Below, piece by piece: positions 12,151-24,713 of a DNA stretch of 64,000 nucleotides. The notes beneath the pieces were generated by a model that saw only the letters and a program-made list of their open reading frames with translations, searched no databases and was not told where the DNA came from. The stretch is from Capitulum mitella (lineage: Eukaryota > Arthropoda > Thecostraca > Pollicipedomorpha > Pollicipedidae). Made by a program: the position numbers and the translations under genes. Positions within the stretch are counted from its first letter, which is position 1. Each line of letters starts with the position of its first letter. The stretch spans positions 6,367,822 to 6,431,821 of the forward strand of contig CP099842.1 of NCBI GenBank assembly GCA_030062745.1. The letters run 5' to 3'.

Positions 12151-15100
12151 CTGCAGGCTTTGCATTTGGCGCCGTTACCCGCCGAAGGGAGGGGGAGTGG
12201 AAAGGCACCTCACCCTCCCCTTGGAGCCTAAGGGGGGGGGGGCGCCGTGCTCGCCCCCTCCCCTTTGGATCTTTCCCGGTCCACATTAAGGTTTCCGTCA
12301 TTCACAGAAGCCTCATCTGATGTTAGTTGAAGGTTAGGTTAGACTTTTACTTTCCCAGCCTGAGAGTGATGAGAACAAAACAAAAAATGAGAACATAGAC
12401 GAAGTAAATGGCACCTTTATGTTTGGCCAAAGTGTAAAGTGTACAGTGCCAATGTTGAGAATAGTGTTTACATGGAGCACTTGAGCCATTGAGGATTATG
12501 TATACAGTTCCAGCCTGGACTGAAGCATATTGGTATTCCAGATTGGGAAGGAGGTTGGTAATATTGCTGTCTTACCATTATTGTAATGGGATAGTTCGAT
12601 GGATCTGTTTGGCAGGACGTTTTTGTTTCTTGGAGAACAAAGAATCTGATTTGGCTCAGACCTAACATTTTGAGAACAAAATGTCGTAAGGCCTAAAACT
12701 TTGAAAAACACCCAAAATTCTGATCATGGATGAAGGACCCAGAAAAGGGGCATCCATCAGGAACATGAAATGTCCTTTTTTGCTTTTTATTTCCTGATAT
12801 TGGCTGTTTTGCAGTCCTGCATGCATCAGTCTCAGAGGTTCCTCAAAACCTGCAAGGGTTTTGTTTCGACCGCCTATGGTGTGGTATGACGATTGGAAAC
12901 ATTCCTGCCTCCGTGGGTCTGCCTGCGCTTGGACCATGCAAGCTACGGGATCCGGAAATAGTTTGATTGGCATTTCTTATTTTTAAGTTGATCCGAGTGG
13001 TTTGATGGGGTGATCACAAGGATTAACATCATTGTTAATAGTATGCGAGGCCCAGAATGCATAAAGCTGATAATGTTGGGGTATTTGCTAAAATTTTGGT
13101 TGTTGCTAATTTTGCGCGGAGTCCGGCATGGAGATAACTGAAGTTTTGTTGGGCTTATGAATTGCACTGTTCAGTTCTGTCATGTAAGCAGGGAGCTTGT
13201 AATTATTAATGCTGAGAGTCAGTGGCATTTTAAGTATGCATGTTACATTTGAGACCATTGCCGTGATGCATATGTTGTTAGCTACCCAGCACGTGACGTA
13301 GGTGGCTGCTCAGGGGGATTAGTCTGCATTCTGAGACTGGAACGGAGGTGTGCTGGGGCAGCATCGAAGAAGAGGTTCAAATGGGGCTGGGTCACCAGTT
13401 CGAGTGTGACGCTGGTGAGGAATTGCCATGCTTCTCGCCGCGTATGGACGTCATTCGTTTGTCGTTCAGCGATGGAGGGCAGTGGGAAAAGAGTTGCCGT
13501 GGGTTGGATGGAAGAACGGCAGGAGAGATTCTGTGCTGGTTGAATGTAGTAGGAGGTCCAGGATTGGGGCTAGACCCCGTCCGTGTGTTCAGTAAGTTTA
13601 GCTTTAGCGCTACGAAACGCAACATCCCTGCCCTCCCCCCGCGCTTTTTTGGATGACGTTCCTGAGGTGCAGAGTTTGGAGCCAGGTATACGCCGTTTGT
13701 TCAGCATGTCTTGCTGGCGCAGTGGTGAGGATCATTTGCGCAGTGGCGGGAGCAAAATGAAGGCGTTCGGTGTATTTCTTGCCGAACAGCGTCGTCGTTT
13801 GCGTGATGTATTTCCGGCTCGGAACTGAATGCTCCGAGTGTAACACCGTTGGTCAAAAATTGTTTTTTTTTTTGTTTGTTTTTTGGCAGTAGTCCCTGAC
13901 TGCAGCATCGCAGTTGTCTGTGTGCACCGATGCCGATGTGGGAAAACTACCGATTCACGCCAAACGCTGGGGAAATCAACTTCTCTGTACTAGGCTGGGA
14001 CAGATCGCCGTTAGTTTCGTGCTGGACTTGGGTCAGGTTGATGTGATCCGTAAACATCTGTGAAGGTGGTATCGCGCTGTTTCTGGCCACGCGTCGCTTT
14101 GCTGACGGCTGGACAGCCGTTTGCGGTGGGACGCCGGAACCCGGGCCGGTCAGAATGGCCGCGGAGTGGCTCAGGAGGGTCCGGGACATGGCGCGGGCCG
14201 CTCAGTGTCGACTGAGCCGGTCGTGTGCGAGGACACGTCCAGGGGAGTACGGCCGGATACCGCGCTTCGCTACAGACCGGCAGTGACCCCGAGGTATACG
14301 GTCACAGCTTCCGAGAGTGGCAGATCACGTGTGGTGGTCCGGGTCACGTGCAGTGAGAAGGCGCACTGCCGCCAAACGAACGTGGCCGTGGGCGACCGGC
14401 GGCGGTCGTGTGCCGGCGAGTCTGTGATTTTGGGCGTGCTCAGAACTATTGCTCCGTGGTTTCTAATGGGAGGGGGTTACTGCATGCAGTCGGTGGTAAC
14501 TGATCGGGTTGTTGCGGTTCAAAGGCCTTCTCCCCAATGTGGCATCCGCAGTGGCCGCAGAGAAGTGAGTTAGGTTATACGCTTGAATATCTGTCACCCA
14601 ATATGCCAGAAATACCCAGGCATGTTTGGCGGTCATTACAGATATATATACATACATACCCCTACCGTGTTGTGTTTATTTGTCGTTGGTTCACAGCGAT
14701 TTATTTATTTATTTATTATTATTACTTTTTTGCAAACGGGACTCTGTAAGTGAGATGTTCTACACGTATTAAGCGGTCGTGGCTTTCAATCTGATGATGG
14801 CCGCTGGAGCGACAGTTTTGTTTGTTATGAATGTGTGCCGTGGTTATTTTTTTCGGGGTAAGGCCCACTGAATTTTGGGATTGTAATCCGCCTTAGACTT
14901 GTTTGTCCTCAGACGGATCCCCCACTCCAAACTGTACCGCTGGGTCCACCATTACTGGTCTCAGTGTGTGTGCGGAATGCGGCATAAAAGGAAAATGCAG
15001 ACTTGTCCTGCTGTTCCTGTGTTGGACAAATGGTATTGCATCTGTAGGCATTTTCAGAGCTCAGATATATAATACGGAAAACACTGAGGGTGGCACATGC

Positions 15101-18100
15101 ATCGTCAGAGCAGATGACTTTGGTTTAAGGTACATAGGTTGAGATAAATGTATGCCATCATGCTTGAATTTGGTTTAGATGTAGTTTTCGGCCTACACGG
15201 GACAGACGTGGAATTGCTTCTTCCATGTGCAGCAATACTTTGGGGCTTTTGCTGTTTTGCACCCGTGTCTGCGACGTGGATACGAAACGTTTCGGTATAG
15301 GTGCTGAAACATTAATGGCACAGCCACCAGCTGAGGATTATGGGTGGGCAGAGGTAAAAAAAAATAATGGAATAAAGAAAATAAATAAATGGAAAAGAGA
15401 ATACAGCCCTCAACCATGGTGTATTTCCGGCCATTCGTATTAATTGTTGATGCAGACACACGAGACATGCAAGACGGACATATTCACTGGCAGCTTTTAG
15501 CCGCCGCAGCTACCCAGCCCTTTACGGTCTACTAACGGAGCTGAACGTTCCAGCATTCCCGGCCTGTTAAAAAAAAAAAAACACACTGAAAGGGTTGACC
15601 TTGGGATTTGGTAGTGCTTCTTTCGATGTATCACCTGATTGCTTAAGCATCCACAGAAAAAAAAGAAAACGTCTATTCTATAGCCATCACGTTGTTCTGG
15701 ATAGCATCTGAAATAGTAAGTCAACCTTTTATGCCTTATTGCGATGTTGCTTCATTAGTCATAACGGTCGTTCGTACCCCCCCCCCCCAACAGAGAGAGA
15801 AAACGTGGTTAAATAAGTGGGACACTCATATCAGACAAGTTTGTCTTGTGAATAAGATGAGCATTCGTATCCACCCTCAGACATATTTCGTATTTTCAGA
15901 GAAGGTCCTGCCTGCGGCATTCGTCACGACCTGACCGAATGACTGGCGGAAGCTGTCAGTTCTTGGTCGCGTCTGCACCCCTCTGCATCGGCCGTTTTTC
16001 ACGGTAAGAATATCGTGGCACAGTTTGGCCTCGAAGCTTCCCATGGAAACAGGCCATTTTTGTTCAGGCAAGAATGGCAGCACATTCAGTATGTTTGCGC
16101 TTAGGCACGCTGCACTTTGCAGGCCGAGGGCGTCTGGACTGGAGTAGACACCCTGAATTTCGTCGGACATGGCTCTGTCGGAACGGACTAGGTTCGTACG
16201 AGCTGGGACCGCGCCAGGCAGTATTGGGAGTTGTCGAGAGCGGCGCGGCCTTGCTCCTGGCGGCCACGTGAGTGGTCTTGAACGTCCCAGTGCGCCCAGC
16301 GATTCATGCTCGCGACGCGGCGGCTTCCACGGTAACATTTGCGCATCGGTGCTGCATTTGAGCAGTGCACGCGACATTGGTTGCACGTGTCGTGTAAGGT
16401 GTCCTATGCGGACGTGGGTTAACGTCACCTGATAACTGAGTGCGCAGTGCCGCACCGGCTGTTTGAGTGGAGCGGATCGGCGTGTGATTGAAGCATGCGA
16501 TGCAGAACGACCTGAAGGTTCGGCGTATCGGGTTAGCTGCTGATCCAAGCCCGGTTAGGCCATTACCGAAGCGGTCTACGAAGTCCACTACGAACGGACT
16601 AATCAAACCAGTCAGTCATCAAATCAAAACCAGTCAGAAGTCAAGCACCCTTGTGGCTTAAGGCAGTTCCAACTCTTAGCGATGCACGGCATTGGCTCTT
16701 TTTCCTCAACCATAGTTAATATCCTCTTGAGAAGTTTGCACTAGAGTCCGAGAGTGGCGTGGCAACGCAACGCTCGATGCCCGTCCGTGGACAAAATGTC
16801 TCGATGGTTCCCTTCGGGGCGAGATTTCCAGGACAGCTCTGATGCAGCATGAGATACTGTTGCGCGGCTCCGCTGATGACATACTGAACTTGCGGCACAG
16901 AAAACCGGGACGAATATTGCAGGATTCGTCGGTGTGTTGGGGTGCTTGCGGGCCGGCGTGGGACTCTTGCACTGACCTTGCTCCATTAAGCCAAAGAAAA
17001 AGGCCATATGGACGGTATTTGGTCACATCAGTCACCAGGGCCCCAGGCGTCCGCTCAGGACAGCCCCAGGCTCGCAGCGAGCCACCAGCACTCGGGCGGC
17101 ACGCGAGGAGACCCGTCATCCACTCTGACGAGGAACGTTTGAATGAAGACAACGGTTGCCCTACGCTTGTCACACCTGACACACCTGGTTGAGTAGGCGC
17201 TGTGAATGCACACACCCACAGAAGCAGGGCCCGTCAGGTCCGCTCCGGTGGCGCTTCACTGGCGGCGGTGGCGACCGTGCTGCTGCGTGCCTGTTTCCGT
17301 CACCATACCCTCGTCTGTGTCCTCTTGAGGAACATAGAGATTGTCGTCTTTCTCGCTGGAGCCGTCTGAATTTTCGATCCCTCGTCCGACTCGATTGGCT
17401 GGATAAGCCTCCGCAACACTCAGACGGCGAAGTGCCTCGTGGTGTGGCTAGCGCAAGGTTTTCACTGTATCGTCTTCAAGCGTCTGACCAGAAATGAGCG
17501 CCTCTTCCGAATTTCGCACCTCCGCCCCCGCTCTTCCCACCCGCCTGTTTATGGGGCGTGGGAAAATCACGCAAGAGTGATTTTCACTACTAATGACATA
17601 CATTGATGACAAAAGTCGCCACAGTAACAATTTCGTTGTCGGTGTTTGAGCGGATGTCGTGTGAAGTCGGCGCTTGGGGTAACAGCGAGCGGTCGACCGG
17701 ATACGAGCCCTACCGAAACCAGCTTGATCATCCATTCCTCCATTTCTCACACATGGCCGACAAATGTGGCACAACATGGAATTCTCATTTCCCCGTCTGT
17801 GGGGGGGGGGATAAGACGGCCGGAGCCCGACGCACCGGCCCGCGCCCGGCCGTTTACGCAATATTCAGCTTCACGTTGGCGACTGTTCCAAATTGGGATT
17901 GACAATCACTGTGGTCTTGACTGGCCAGCGTAGATGGATCCGATTCTTTTTCGTTGTTGCTTCTTCTATGAGTCGATCAGACTCACGGATCTCCATGGAA
18001 TCAATACTCCCCGCGTCATTGTTTTCCGTATGAGAAGCCGTTGAGACGTTTTGCCATTTTGCGATCCGTAATGTTTGCTACGTGTGCCGATAGACTCCTG

Positions 18101-18780
18101 ACGGTTGACTCGAATCTTGTGGCCCATGAACTTGAGCAGATCGAGCTCGTTTTCCTTCAGAACTCAGTGTTCACGCCAGTGTATACATGTGTTGTGGCTT
18201 TGTATACTTCAGGGTCTCGAGTCTGGTCCAGAGGAGACGAGGCGAGACGAGGTCTGCGTGCAGTGTTTATTGAGCGGTGCGAGCTTTCTGATGCAGTCAT
18301 TTCCGCGGAATGTGTCATTGGTCAGCAAATGTCGTTTTATGGAGATATAAGGGCTGGTTTGCACAATAAAATGTCTTTCCGTTTTGTGGTGAGGACATCT
18401 GTTCACGCGTTATTTCGTCTGCCATCAGCACGATTATCGGGTGTCCTCGCGTACGTTTGGTTACTGCTGGTGATAAATGTGAAAGATAAACAGAGATGTT
18501 TTTTTTTCATTTCTACCTAGAGATGACGATTTCTTGATTTGTATGAGTGACATTCCTTTCAAGACTCTCTTCTTCTGTCAGGAGTCCAGCCTCTTCTTAA
18601 CGCCGACGGTTGGACAGTGTTTTTGCCATGGTTACTCTTGGGACTACGGAGTACGCACCCAGTGTTCTCGACTGTTGTGTTCGCCCCGAGCATTTTCCAG
18701 AAATGCCTTGCATTTTGTGAACATGTTACGTACCTAGAAGAAGTTGAGGGTTGTCCAATATACTGGCCTTGCCTTGCCTC
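12151..18780. other. 6.6 kb of unassigned sequence
   Basis: I find no supported gene. It includes a homopurine patch with G(10+) at 12228-12242, poly-T/G simple sequence at 13860-13885, an ATTT run at 14700-14720, and GC-rich, CpG-bearing stretches at 14100-14450 and 15950-17500. The CpG patches could be promoters or first exons of unrecognised genes. A GTGAGT motif after AGAA at 14565 resembles a donor site, but no coding sequence joins to it. Several long open frames here (15877-16548, 16706-17215, 17448-17861) have no family resemblance. Confidence 0.4.
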
Positions 18781-18789
18781 TCGTTGCCT

Positions 18790-19545
18790 TGCCTGTCCCG
18801 TTTTTTTATGCCTAGAAGCAGTTGAACACCTCTTCCTCGAATTGCGGCATGTTTTTACTGAGTGGTCGTTTCCGCGTGCGGTGCCAGGATGGTGCGGTCC
18901 GCCTAGTGTTATGCCACTAGGTTCTCTGGCAGGGTTCTCGCAAAGCCCCATTAATTTCAAAGCTTGGGCTTTCATTGGCAAGCCCTTCTGTAAAAGTGCC
19001 CTTGCAGCAGCCTCACGGAACTGTGGCTCGTCCACCACGGGCTCCGAATGTTTAAGGTTTACCTCTTCTGCGGACACCCTGAAGGGGCTCGGGCTTTTCA
19101 GGCTTGACAGTGCTGCTTTTTGCCAGTAGCATTTGTCCTCGGTAACAGATGCTTCTTCACTCCGTCTCAAAAGCCGAAACACAAAAGCAATGGCATGCTT
19201 GCACCCCCTTTCTGAGCCTTGCAACCAGTGCATACAGCATTAACATTACACCTGTCCACGGTATTCACTACAGCCTTAACATTGTACGGTGCCTGGTGGA
19301 TCTTATGCTCTGGTATTACTTTCCCCTTAACAACTGCAGTATCTCCGATTGTTTTCACACAGAGTTAGCCCACTGCATCTTCTGTAGAGCTTGCCCTCGA
19401 TGCCCTGGAACAGCCAAGATAATTCATTTTAAGTTGGATGTCAGTGCAACCAGCCAGCCAAATATGGAACACCAAGCTGCCCTGATAGATGCCCATGCCT
19501 TGAATATCACTGGCTGTCAGTGTCAGGGTTGATTCCATGTTGACA
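18790..19545 (-). pseudogene. Broken copy of a SWIM-zinc-finger protein gene (C-terminal part)
   Basis: Read on the minus strand from about 19540 down. It begins GMGIYQGSLVFHIWLAGC and continues through KMNYLGCSRASRASSTEDAVG, an in-frame stop at 19359-19364, VKGKVIPEHKIHQAPYNVK and AVCTGCKAQKGG. A one-base frameshift near 19190 then leads to CKHAIAFVFRLLRRSEE and KCYWQKAALSSL. The C..C, then CKH pattern is a SWIM zinc finger, and the CYWxK block after it is typical of arthropod SWIM proteins often associated with YqaJ-like nucleases. The frame continues to about 18905, shifts again, and ends SKNMPQFEEEVFNCF-stop at about 18807, followed by GCAT and A7. One stop plus two frameshifts make it a pseudogene. 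The same 3' end recurs elsewhere in the window, which suggests a repeated element. Confidence 0.65.
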
Positions 19546-20256
19546 GCTGGTCGTTTTATCACTTTGGGAAATGTACCATGCACATGTAAGCCAACAAAAA
19601 GAAATAAAAAGCCAACAAAAAACTGACTCAAAATGATTGACAAGTGCCTGTAGTGGCTAGCTCCGCATATCTGCCATATTCGACAAACTGGCTGCTCAAG
19701 GGACAGTAATCTCCATTTACATCACATAAAACATTTCTGCAAATTATAAAGCAACAATCAATGGGATGCAAGTAGCATCAAACTGATAAGCTCAGGCTCC
19801 ACTGCGCGCCGTTTCGTTTTGCGATTTTCCGCTTTTACGTTTTCGCATCACGATTTCCCACTTTTGCGCGTTTGCATTTTGCGTTTTTTCTGCTTTTGCG
19901 GTGAGATTTTTCGTTTTTTCATCTTCGCGTTTCGTGGCGGGGATTTATGGGCGCCAACAGTCACACGGCCATGCTTGCCGCACGAGAGGCCGATTTGCGG
20001 ACTACTTCGTGTCCCCCGAAGGCCAGGTTCCCTGGCAAGAAGCTGTGGTCCGCAGAGGAACTCAGTGAACCGCCAGAGACACGCCGCCACCAGCCGCAGC
20101 CACCCGCAGCCGAAGATCGGCTCGTTCGACTGCAGTCCGTCACCGGCTGAATTGTCGCCTTGGATACGATGTTTGTACGCCCGCGGCCGTGCGGTACCAG
20201 GATGGTGCAGTCCGCCTAGTGCGGCAGACGGCCGCAGGCTGTCCGCCCTTTCATTG
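19546..20256. other. Unassigned sequence with a fragment of the SWIM-type repeat
   Basis: Mostly unrecognised. A T-rich stretch of TTTTGCG/TTTTCGC motifs lies at 19810-19935, and a GC-rich stretch follows at 19940-20250. Positions about 20191-20222 match 18883-18912 of the SWIM-type pseudogene (GGATGGTGC, GTCCGCCTAGTG), so another fragment of that repeat sits directly left of the mariner. Confidence 0.5.
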
Positions 20257-20258
20257 TA

Positions 20259-21553
20259 CGAGGGTGGGCTGAAAAGTTCATAGGCTCACAGTGATGCACT
20301 GGTCGAATAAGACCATAAATGGTTTATTTTTCAACATAGTCTTCCCTGCGGCCCACACACTTGTTCCAGCGGTGTTAGAGCGCTTGGATCCCGTTGGTAT
20401 AGAAGCTCTCATCCTGATCACGAAAAAAGTCCTCAACAGCAGACATGACCTCATTATCAGTCCGGTACTGCTTCCCAGCGAAGTGTTTTTTCATGTTTGG
20501 GAACAGAAAATAGTCAGATGGTGCCAAATCAGGAGAATATGGGGGGTGATCAACCAGTTGAAAGCCACAGTCATGGACAGCAGCCATTGCAAACACCGAC
20601 TTGTGAGCAGGAGCATTGTCCTGGTGAAACAGGACCCCCTTCGTCAGTTTTCCAGGCCGTTTTGACTTGACGGCCTGTTGTTGCTGCCTCAGCAAGTTGG
20701 CATAGTATTCTCCGTTGATAGTCTGTCCTTTCTGAAGGTAATCAATGAACACAATGCCCTTTGCATCTCAGAAGACGGAGGCCATCACCTTCCCTGCCGA
20801 CGACACCACCTTGGCTTTCTTTGGAGCGGGAAAAGAGGGGTGTTTCCACTGCATCGACTGCCGTTTGGTTTCTGGTTCGAAGTGGTGGACCCAACACTCA
20901 TGCTGGGTGAGGAAACGTTCAAGAAAACTGGCTGGATCTGCTTCAAAAAGTGCCAAGTTTTCCTGCGACATGACCAGCCTGGTGTGCTTTTGATCAGGCG
21001 TGAAAAGGCGTGGCACCCACTGAGCGGAAACCTTTGACGTGCCTAGTTCTTTGTGCAGAATATTCTCTACTCGTTCACGGGAGATGGCTACGGTATTGGC
21101 TATCTGATTAACAGTTAAACGTCTGTCATCCATCACCATGTGGTGAACACGGTCGATGCTTTCTTGGGTGGTTGCTGTGGCAGGACGTCCGGACCTTGGG
21201 TCATCTTCAAGGCTCTCCCTACCCCTCTTGAATTCAGGTGCACACTTTTGCGCAGTTGATAAAGCTGGAGCATCATCCCCTAATGTAGCAACCATGTCGG
21301 CGTGAATGTCCTTGGGGGCTAACCCCTTTTTCTGCAGATATTTGATAACACCACGGTGCCAAATTTTATCCATATTCACAAAATGTCTTTGGTTCTACTT
21401 TTCAAAGTCTTGAATCACTCAATCAGCGTCAGTTGATCTGAAAAGAAACAATACCGTTAGTGTCATAAAATGTTGAAATTAATGCATACCAAGTTTCATT
21501 GCTGTGGCCTAACTCCTTGCGAGTGAGCCTATGAACTTTTCAGCCCACCCTCG
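20259..21553 (-). mobile_element. Full-length mariner element with perfect 31-bp terminal inverted repeats
   Basis: The left end CGAGGGTGGGCTGAAAAGTT (continuing CATAGGCTCAC, 20259-20289) is matched exactly, inverted, by the right end at 21523-21553. TA dinucleotides flank both ends (20257-20258 and 21554-21555), the expected mariner target duplication. The element is 1295 bp and holds one transposase frame on the minus strand. The complete, perfectly matched ends indicate a fairly recent insertion. Confidence 0.97.
20375..21379 (-). pseudogene. Mariner transposase, nearly full length, one nonsense codon and lost first catalytic Asp
   Basis: The frame of 335 codons runs from ATG at 21379 to a stop at 20375, the normal mariner length, interrupted by a single TGA at about 20765-20767 after KVMASVF where Trp would be expected (next residues DAKGIVFIDYL). 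The N-terminal paired HTH domain covers about residues 1-110. Catalytic blocks: the first reads FLTQHECWVHHF, with His where mariners have Asp (a GAT to CAT change would do it); the second, FHQDNAPAH, and third, SPDLAPSDYF, are intact with 34 residues between the two Asp (DD34D). By family knowledge the enzyme cuts and pastes at TA. The lost Asp and the nonsense codon should each abolish activity. Confidence 0.93.
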
Positions 21554-22085
21554 TATGGTGAAGTTACGTGCGCAAGCCCACGTTGTTCTTCGGCTACCTA
21601 TCATGAACATAGACTTTGTGCCAGACAACACATTTCTGTTAGTCACTATCAAACCGTCCGCGAGTGACTGCAAGATAATGATGAAACAGTGCCGTGGAGA
21701 TATGGCAACTACTCTGTTCTCATTACCTTAAGGCGTGGCCGAGGGTGGCTTCGGAATGAAGTGTTTGCGGACTGAAAACCACTGACAACAGTTTACTGAT
21801 ATAGAACCCCTTTCTTGACTGTACCAAAATAATTCACTTCTTGGCCTTGCAACAACTGTACAGAAGGCACATGGCAAAGAGACACTGGATAAAACGCCAA
21901 CGAGGGGCGGGAAGCAGAATGTTAACGTCCGCGTACAAAACCTTCGCGGGAATTCCGCCCCCGCCAACACGTGCCAGATTTTGATTTTGGCTGCATACCT
22001 CGTTTTGACATCCAGGCGTCACAGTCCCGCGGCCACGTCACGACCGAAATGGTTGCAGTCGTTACTAGAGGCCTTTCGATTGCCG

Positions 22086-22165
22086 TTTTTGATGCCTAGA
22101 AGCAGTTGAACACCTCTTCCTCGAACTGCGACATGTTTTTACTGAGTGATCGTTTCCGCTTGCAC
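22086..22165 (-). repeat. Second copy of the SWIM-type repeat 3' end
   Basis: On the minus strand it reads SLSKNMSQFEEEVFNCF-stop, then GCATC and A5, nearly identical to the end of the copy at 18800-18880. It begins at the same 3' boundary but diverges after about 75 bp, so it is an internally truncated copy. Confidence 0.6.
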
Positions 22166-22495
22166 GGAGTCGTAAATTCTTTCGCTGGATCGGCAGCGTC
22201 CTCTCGCTGGCGCTTCTCATCTCCACCGGCACCACCTGGACGAGCCGGCGAAGGACCAGCACTCCTTCGACGAGCCGCATGGATGGCACTGTTCTTGGAG
22301 GCTTGCGTCCGGCGAGTCACTGGCCGGTGTGCCGGGCACAGGCTGCTGCATGCGGGCGAGAAGGCGACCTGGTGGTTCGCGGTCTTCTCAGACACAGGCG
22401 AAAGGGGCCGTGGCGGCTGACGGGCTGGCTGGCGCGTCGGGGTCCCGTGCATTGTGACCTGATGGGCCGGCACGCGGGATCGGAGATCCGCTGTC

Positions 22496-22557
22496 GGACG
22501 GACGGACGGCGCCAGACAGGCGGACGGACGGACGGCGCCAGACAGGCGGACGGACCG
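22496..22557. repeat. Short minisatellite, 26-bp unit
   Basis: Two complete copies plus a partial third of CGGACGGACGG followed by ACGGCGCCAGACAGG, with internal CGGA iterations. It gives repetitive open frames on both strands that are not genes. Confidence 0.75.
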
Positions 22558-23529
22558 ACACGACACAAACACACCGACAGGCGAGTGAATGACTGGCGCG
22601 TACGGGTGTGTGATGCACGAACGGAGACGCGAGCGGGCGGACGGACGACGCCAGGAGGATGGACTGTGTGGGACGGTGTGATGGCGGAATGTGTGGGACG
22701 ACGGGACGGATAGACAAGGAGTATGGCGCGAATCAGTGTGGCTACCCACGTGCAATCGTGGTCCTCCACTGGTTTGAAGATTCCTTCTCCCATCGGCTGA
22801 CTGGAGTCTTCGAATATGATGTCGCTGCAACACACAAACATGCAATGTTTGCCCTGATCCAAAGTGCATCGCACGATGTTTGTTGGACCAGGAAAGATTG
22901 GTTTGACCATGCACAAGCACATTGGGCTACGGACCTCCCACAAGTCTCAAGGTTGTATGCCCACGCTGCTCTTTTGATGCGTAGTGCTTTCAGGCTGTTT
23001 CATTCAAATAATACAAATTCGGAACGGAAATGTACGAATAAGCCCTGTCAATTAACATAGTATTCGCTGCTATGCTTCGTTATCATTTCCTTGCCAGTAT
23101 GAGTACTTACGTGTCAACCAGGATGACAACGGGTGTGAACTGGGTTTGGCTGGGCTGAGCTTGGCACGCGAACTCCTCATGGCCTGCAATACTGAAGCTG
23201 TCCCCTCCACTGGAAAGATTAAAAATTGGATGACACAATTATAATTATGCCTTTATTTAGCAACATGTATCTCTCAACACCACCGTGTCTTTGAGTATGT
23301 TTCAAGTCCCCATGCGTTGCAACTTGGTTAGACATAGATCTGTTGCATGGCTATGAGGTGCAAAAAATAACTGCTTGTCAGAAACTCAAAGAACTTGTGA
23401 TGGGGCCCATACTATTTGACTAAACTGTTGCTTTTACTTTGATGAAACTTATGATTGACAGAAAAACGCACGTGTTTGGGTATGCTGCATTGTTCAGAAG
23501 TGACCCACCACAATTCCGTGTTATAATGT

Positions 23530-23757
23530 GAAAATGCAGAATGGAGAGCAACACAAACCACGCTTTCTGTGCTGTGCATGCTGGGCCAGGAAGGCACCCA
23601 GGACTGCGAAGAGGCACCATTTTGTTGCAGCTGCTTTGGTTTGCGCAGCCTCCCTACCGCTCCCACTGGGCAGCTTCATCCCCTTGGTCTTTCGCGTCCT
23701 TATGTATTTGTGTCGTAGCCAACGCCACCGAATGGCCCGACCTTTGCTGTAATACAC
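23530..23757 (-). pseudogene. Possible MADF-domain fragment
   Basis: The minus strand encodes RWRWLRHKYIRTRKTKG, KLPSGSGREAAQTK, KWCLFAVLGAFLAQH and QHRK. The order (aromatic-rich WxxLRxxY helix, basic loop, SGSG, then W-x-F...L and HRK) resembles the middle of a MADF DNA-binding domain. No start, no upstream helix and no BESS motif are visible. It could be an isolated exon, a relic, or chance. Confidence 0.35.
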
Positions 23758-24713
23758 GTGTCAAGTGCAAACCACTATTGGATATTTTGATGCTCGCAAA
23801 GCAGTTGGTTAGACCTCCGAAAAATATTATTGGTAAGGTGAACCATTTGATATCCAGTAAACCATTTGATATGGATTGTGGGCAGAATGCATGGCAGTGA
23901 CACTGGGTGCATATGATAAACTGCATCACACAAATAATAACTGCTCATCGAACCTCATGATGTCATCCTCCCCAAAATGACCATCGACCAGTTGGCTGTG
24001 ACTGTCAGAACATTTCAGTTATACCTAGTCAGTTGTGGCTCTTTATGGTATACCAAATTTTTGTTTGAGCTCACAGGTTTCTGTTAGATTCCTGGTTTAC
24101 ATCATTAGCTGCTGACATACCTGAGATTGAGCCCGAAGGGTGCAGCATGTCATGCAATCTCCTGCCAGGAGTTGTGTCTCTTTCCCGCATCCTTGTAGTA
24201 TGGGTGGCTTGGAGAATAGAGTCCTGGATATGTCTCCACAACCCTGGCCAAAGCCTCTAAGAGATGCTTAGGTGGGGCCATCTGAAACACACAGTTTTGC
24301 GCATACAGAAAGATGTCACGTGTGCCAGAGTATAAACACAGTACAGAAAAAGCTTATTTGTCCTCAGTTGCTCTCTAATGTACCCAATGTGGTGTAGTAG
24401 TGCTCCCTCTGCTACCCCATTTCTTACTGGTTACCCCCTACGATTCTCGGTTGCTCTTTTTGAATATACACCGGTCAGTTCTAGTGGCCAGGTTTATTAC
24501 AGGAACACCGGAACACCAAATGGAACATGCAAGATGTCACGTCTCAGTCATGTCTTCAAACCTGCGGCGAACATGCTTAGCTTCCCGCTTGTTACACGGA
24601 TCTTCGTGCGACTTTGACCGTCCCTGATCACTTCCTGTCCTTGCATTAAATAAATGAACGTTACGAATAGCATGAAATAGAAATGAAATTAAATAAACAC
24701 AGGAAGTGCTTTA

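Larger units (their letters stand above)
22166..24712. other. Unassigned sequence around the minisatellite and the MADF-like fragment
   Basis: Apart from the two items noted inside it, I recognise nothing. The GC-rich part at 22160-22700 yields a long minus-strand frame with Arg/Pro/Ser-rich low-complexity content. The part from 22950 to 24700 is AT-richer with only short frames. Confidence 0.4.

Noticed and set aside
15877..16548. 223-codon minus-strand open frame
   Set aside because: No domain or family resemblance; the composition follows the local GC content and other frames are open at similar lengths.
16706..17215. Minus-strand frame with a faint resemblance to a transposase third catalytic block (YGLFLWLNG)
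   Set aside because: The match is short, needs several frame changes and lacks the other catalytic blocks.
18617..19129. Plus-strand 170-codon frame resembling a LINE zinc-binding C-terminus (CLEAVEHLFLE, FTEW)
   Set aside because: The minus strand explains the region better as a SWIM zinc finger (C..C, CKH, CYWxK) with a conserved stop and 3' end shared between copies.
22096..22920. 274-codon minus-strand frame
   Set aside because: Only its last 24 codons match anything (the SWIM-type repeat end); the rest runs through a CGGA minisatellite and is Arg/Pro/Ser-rich.
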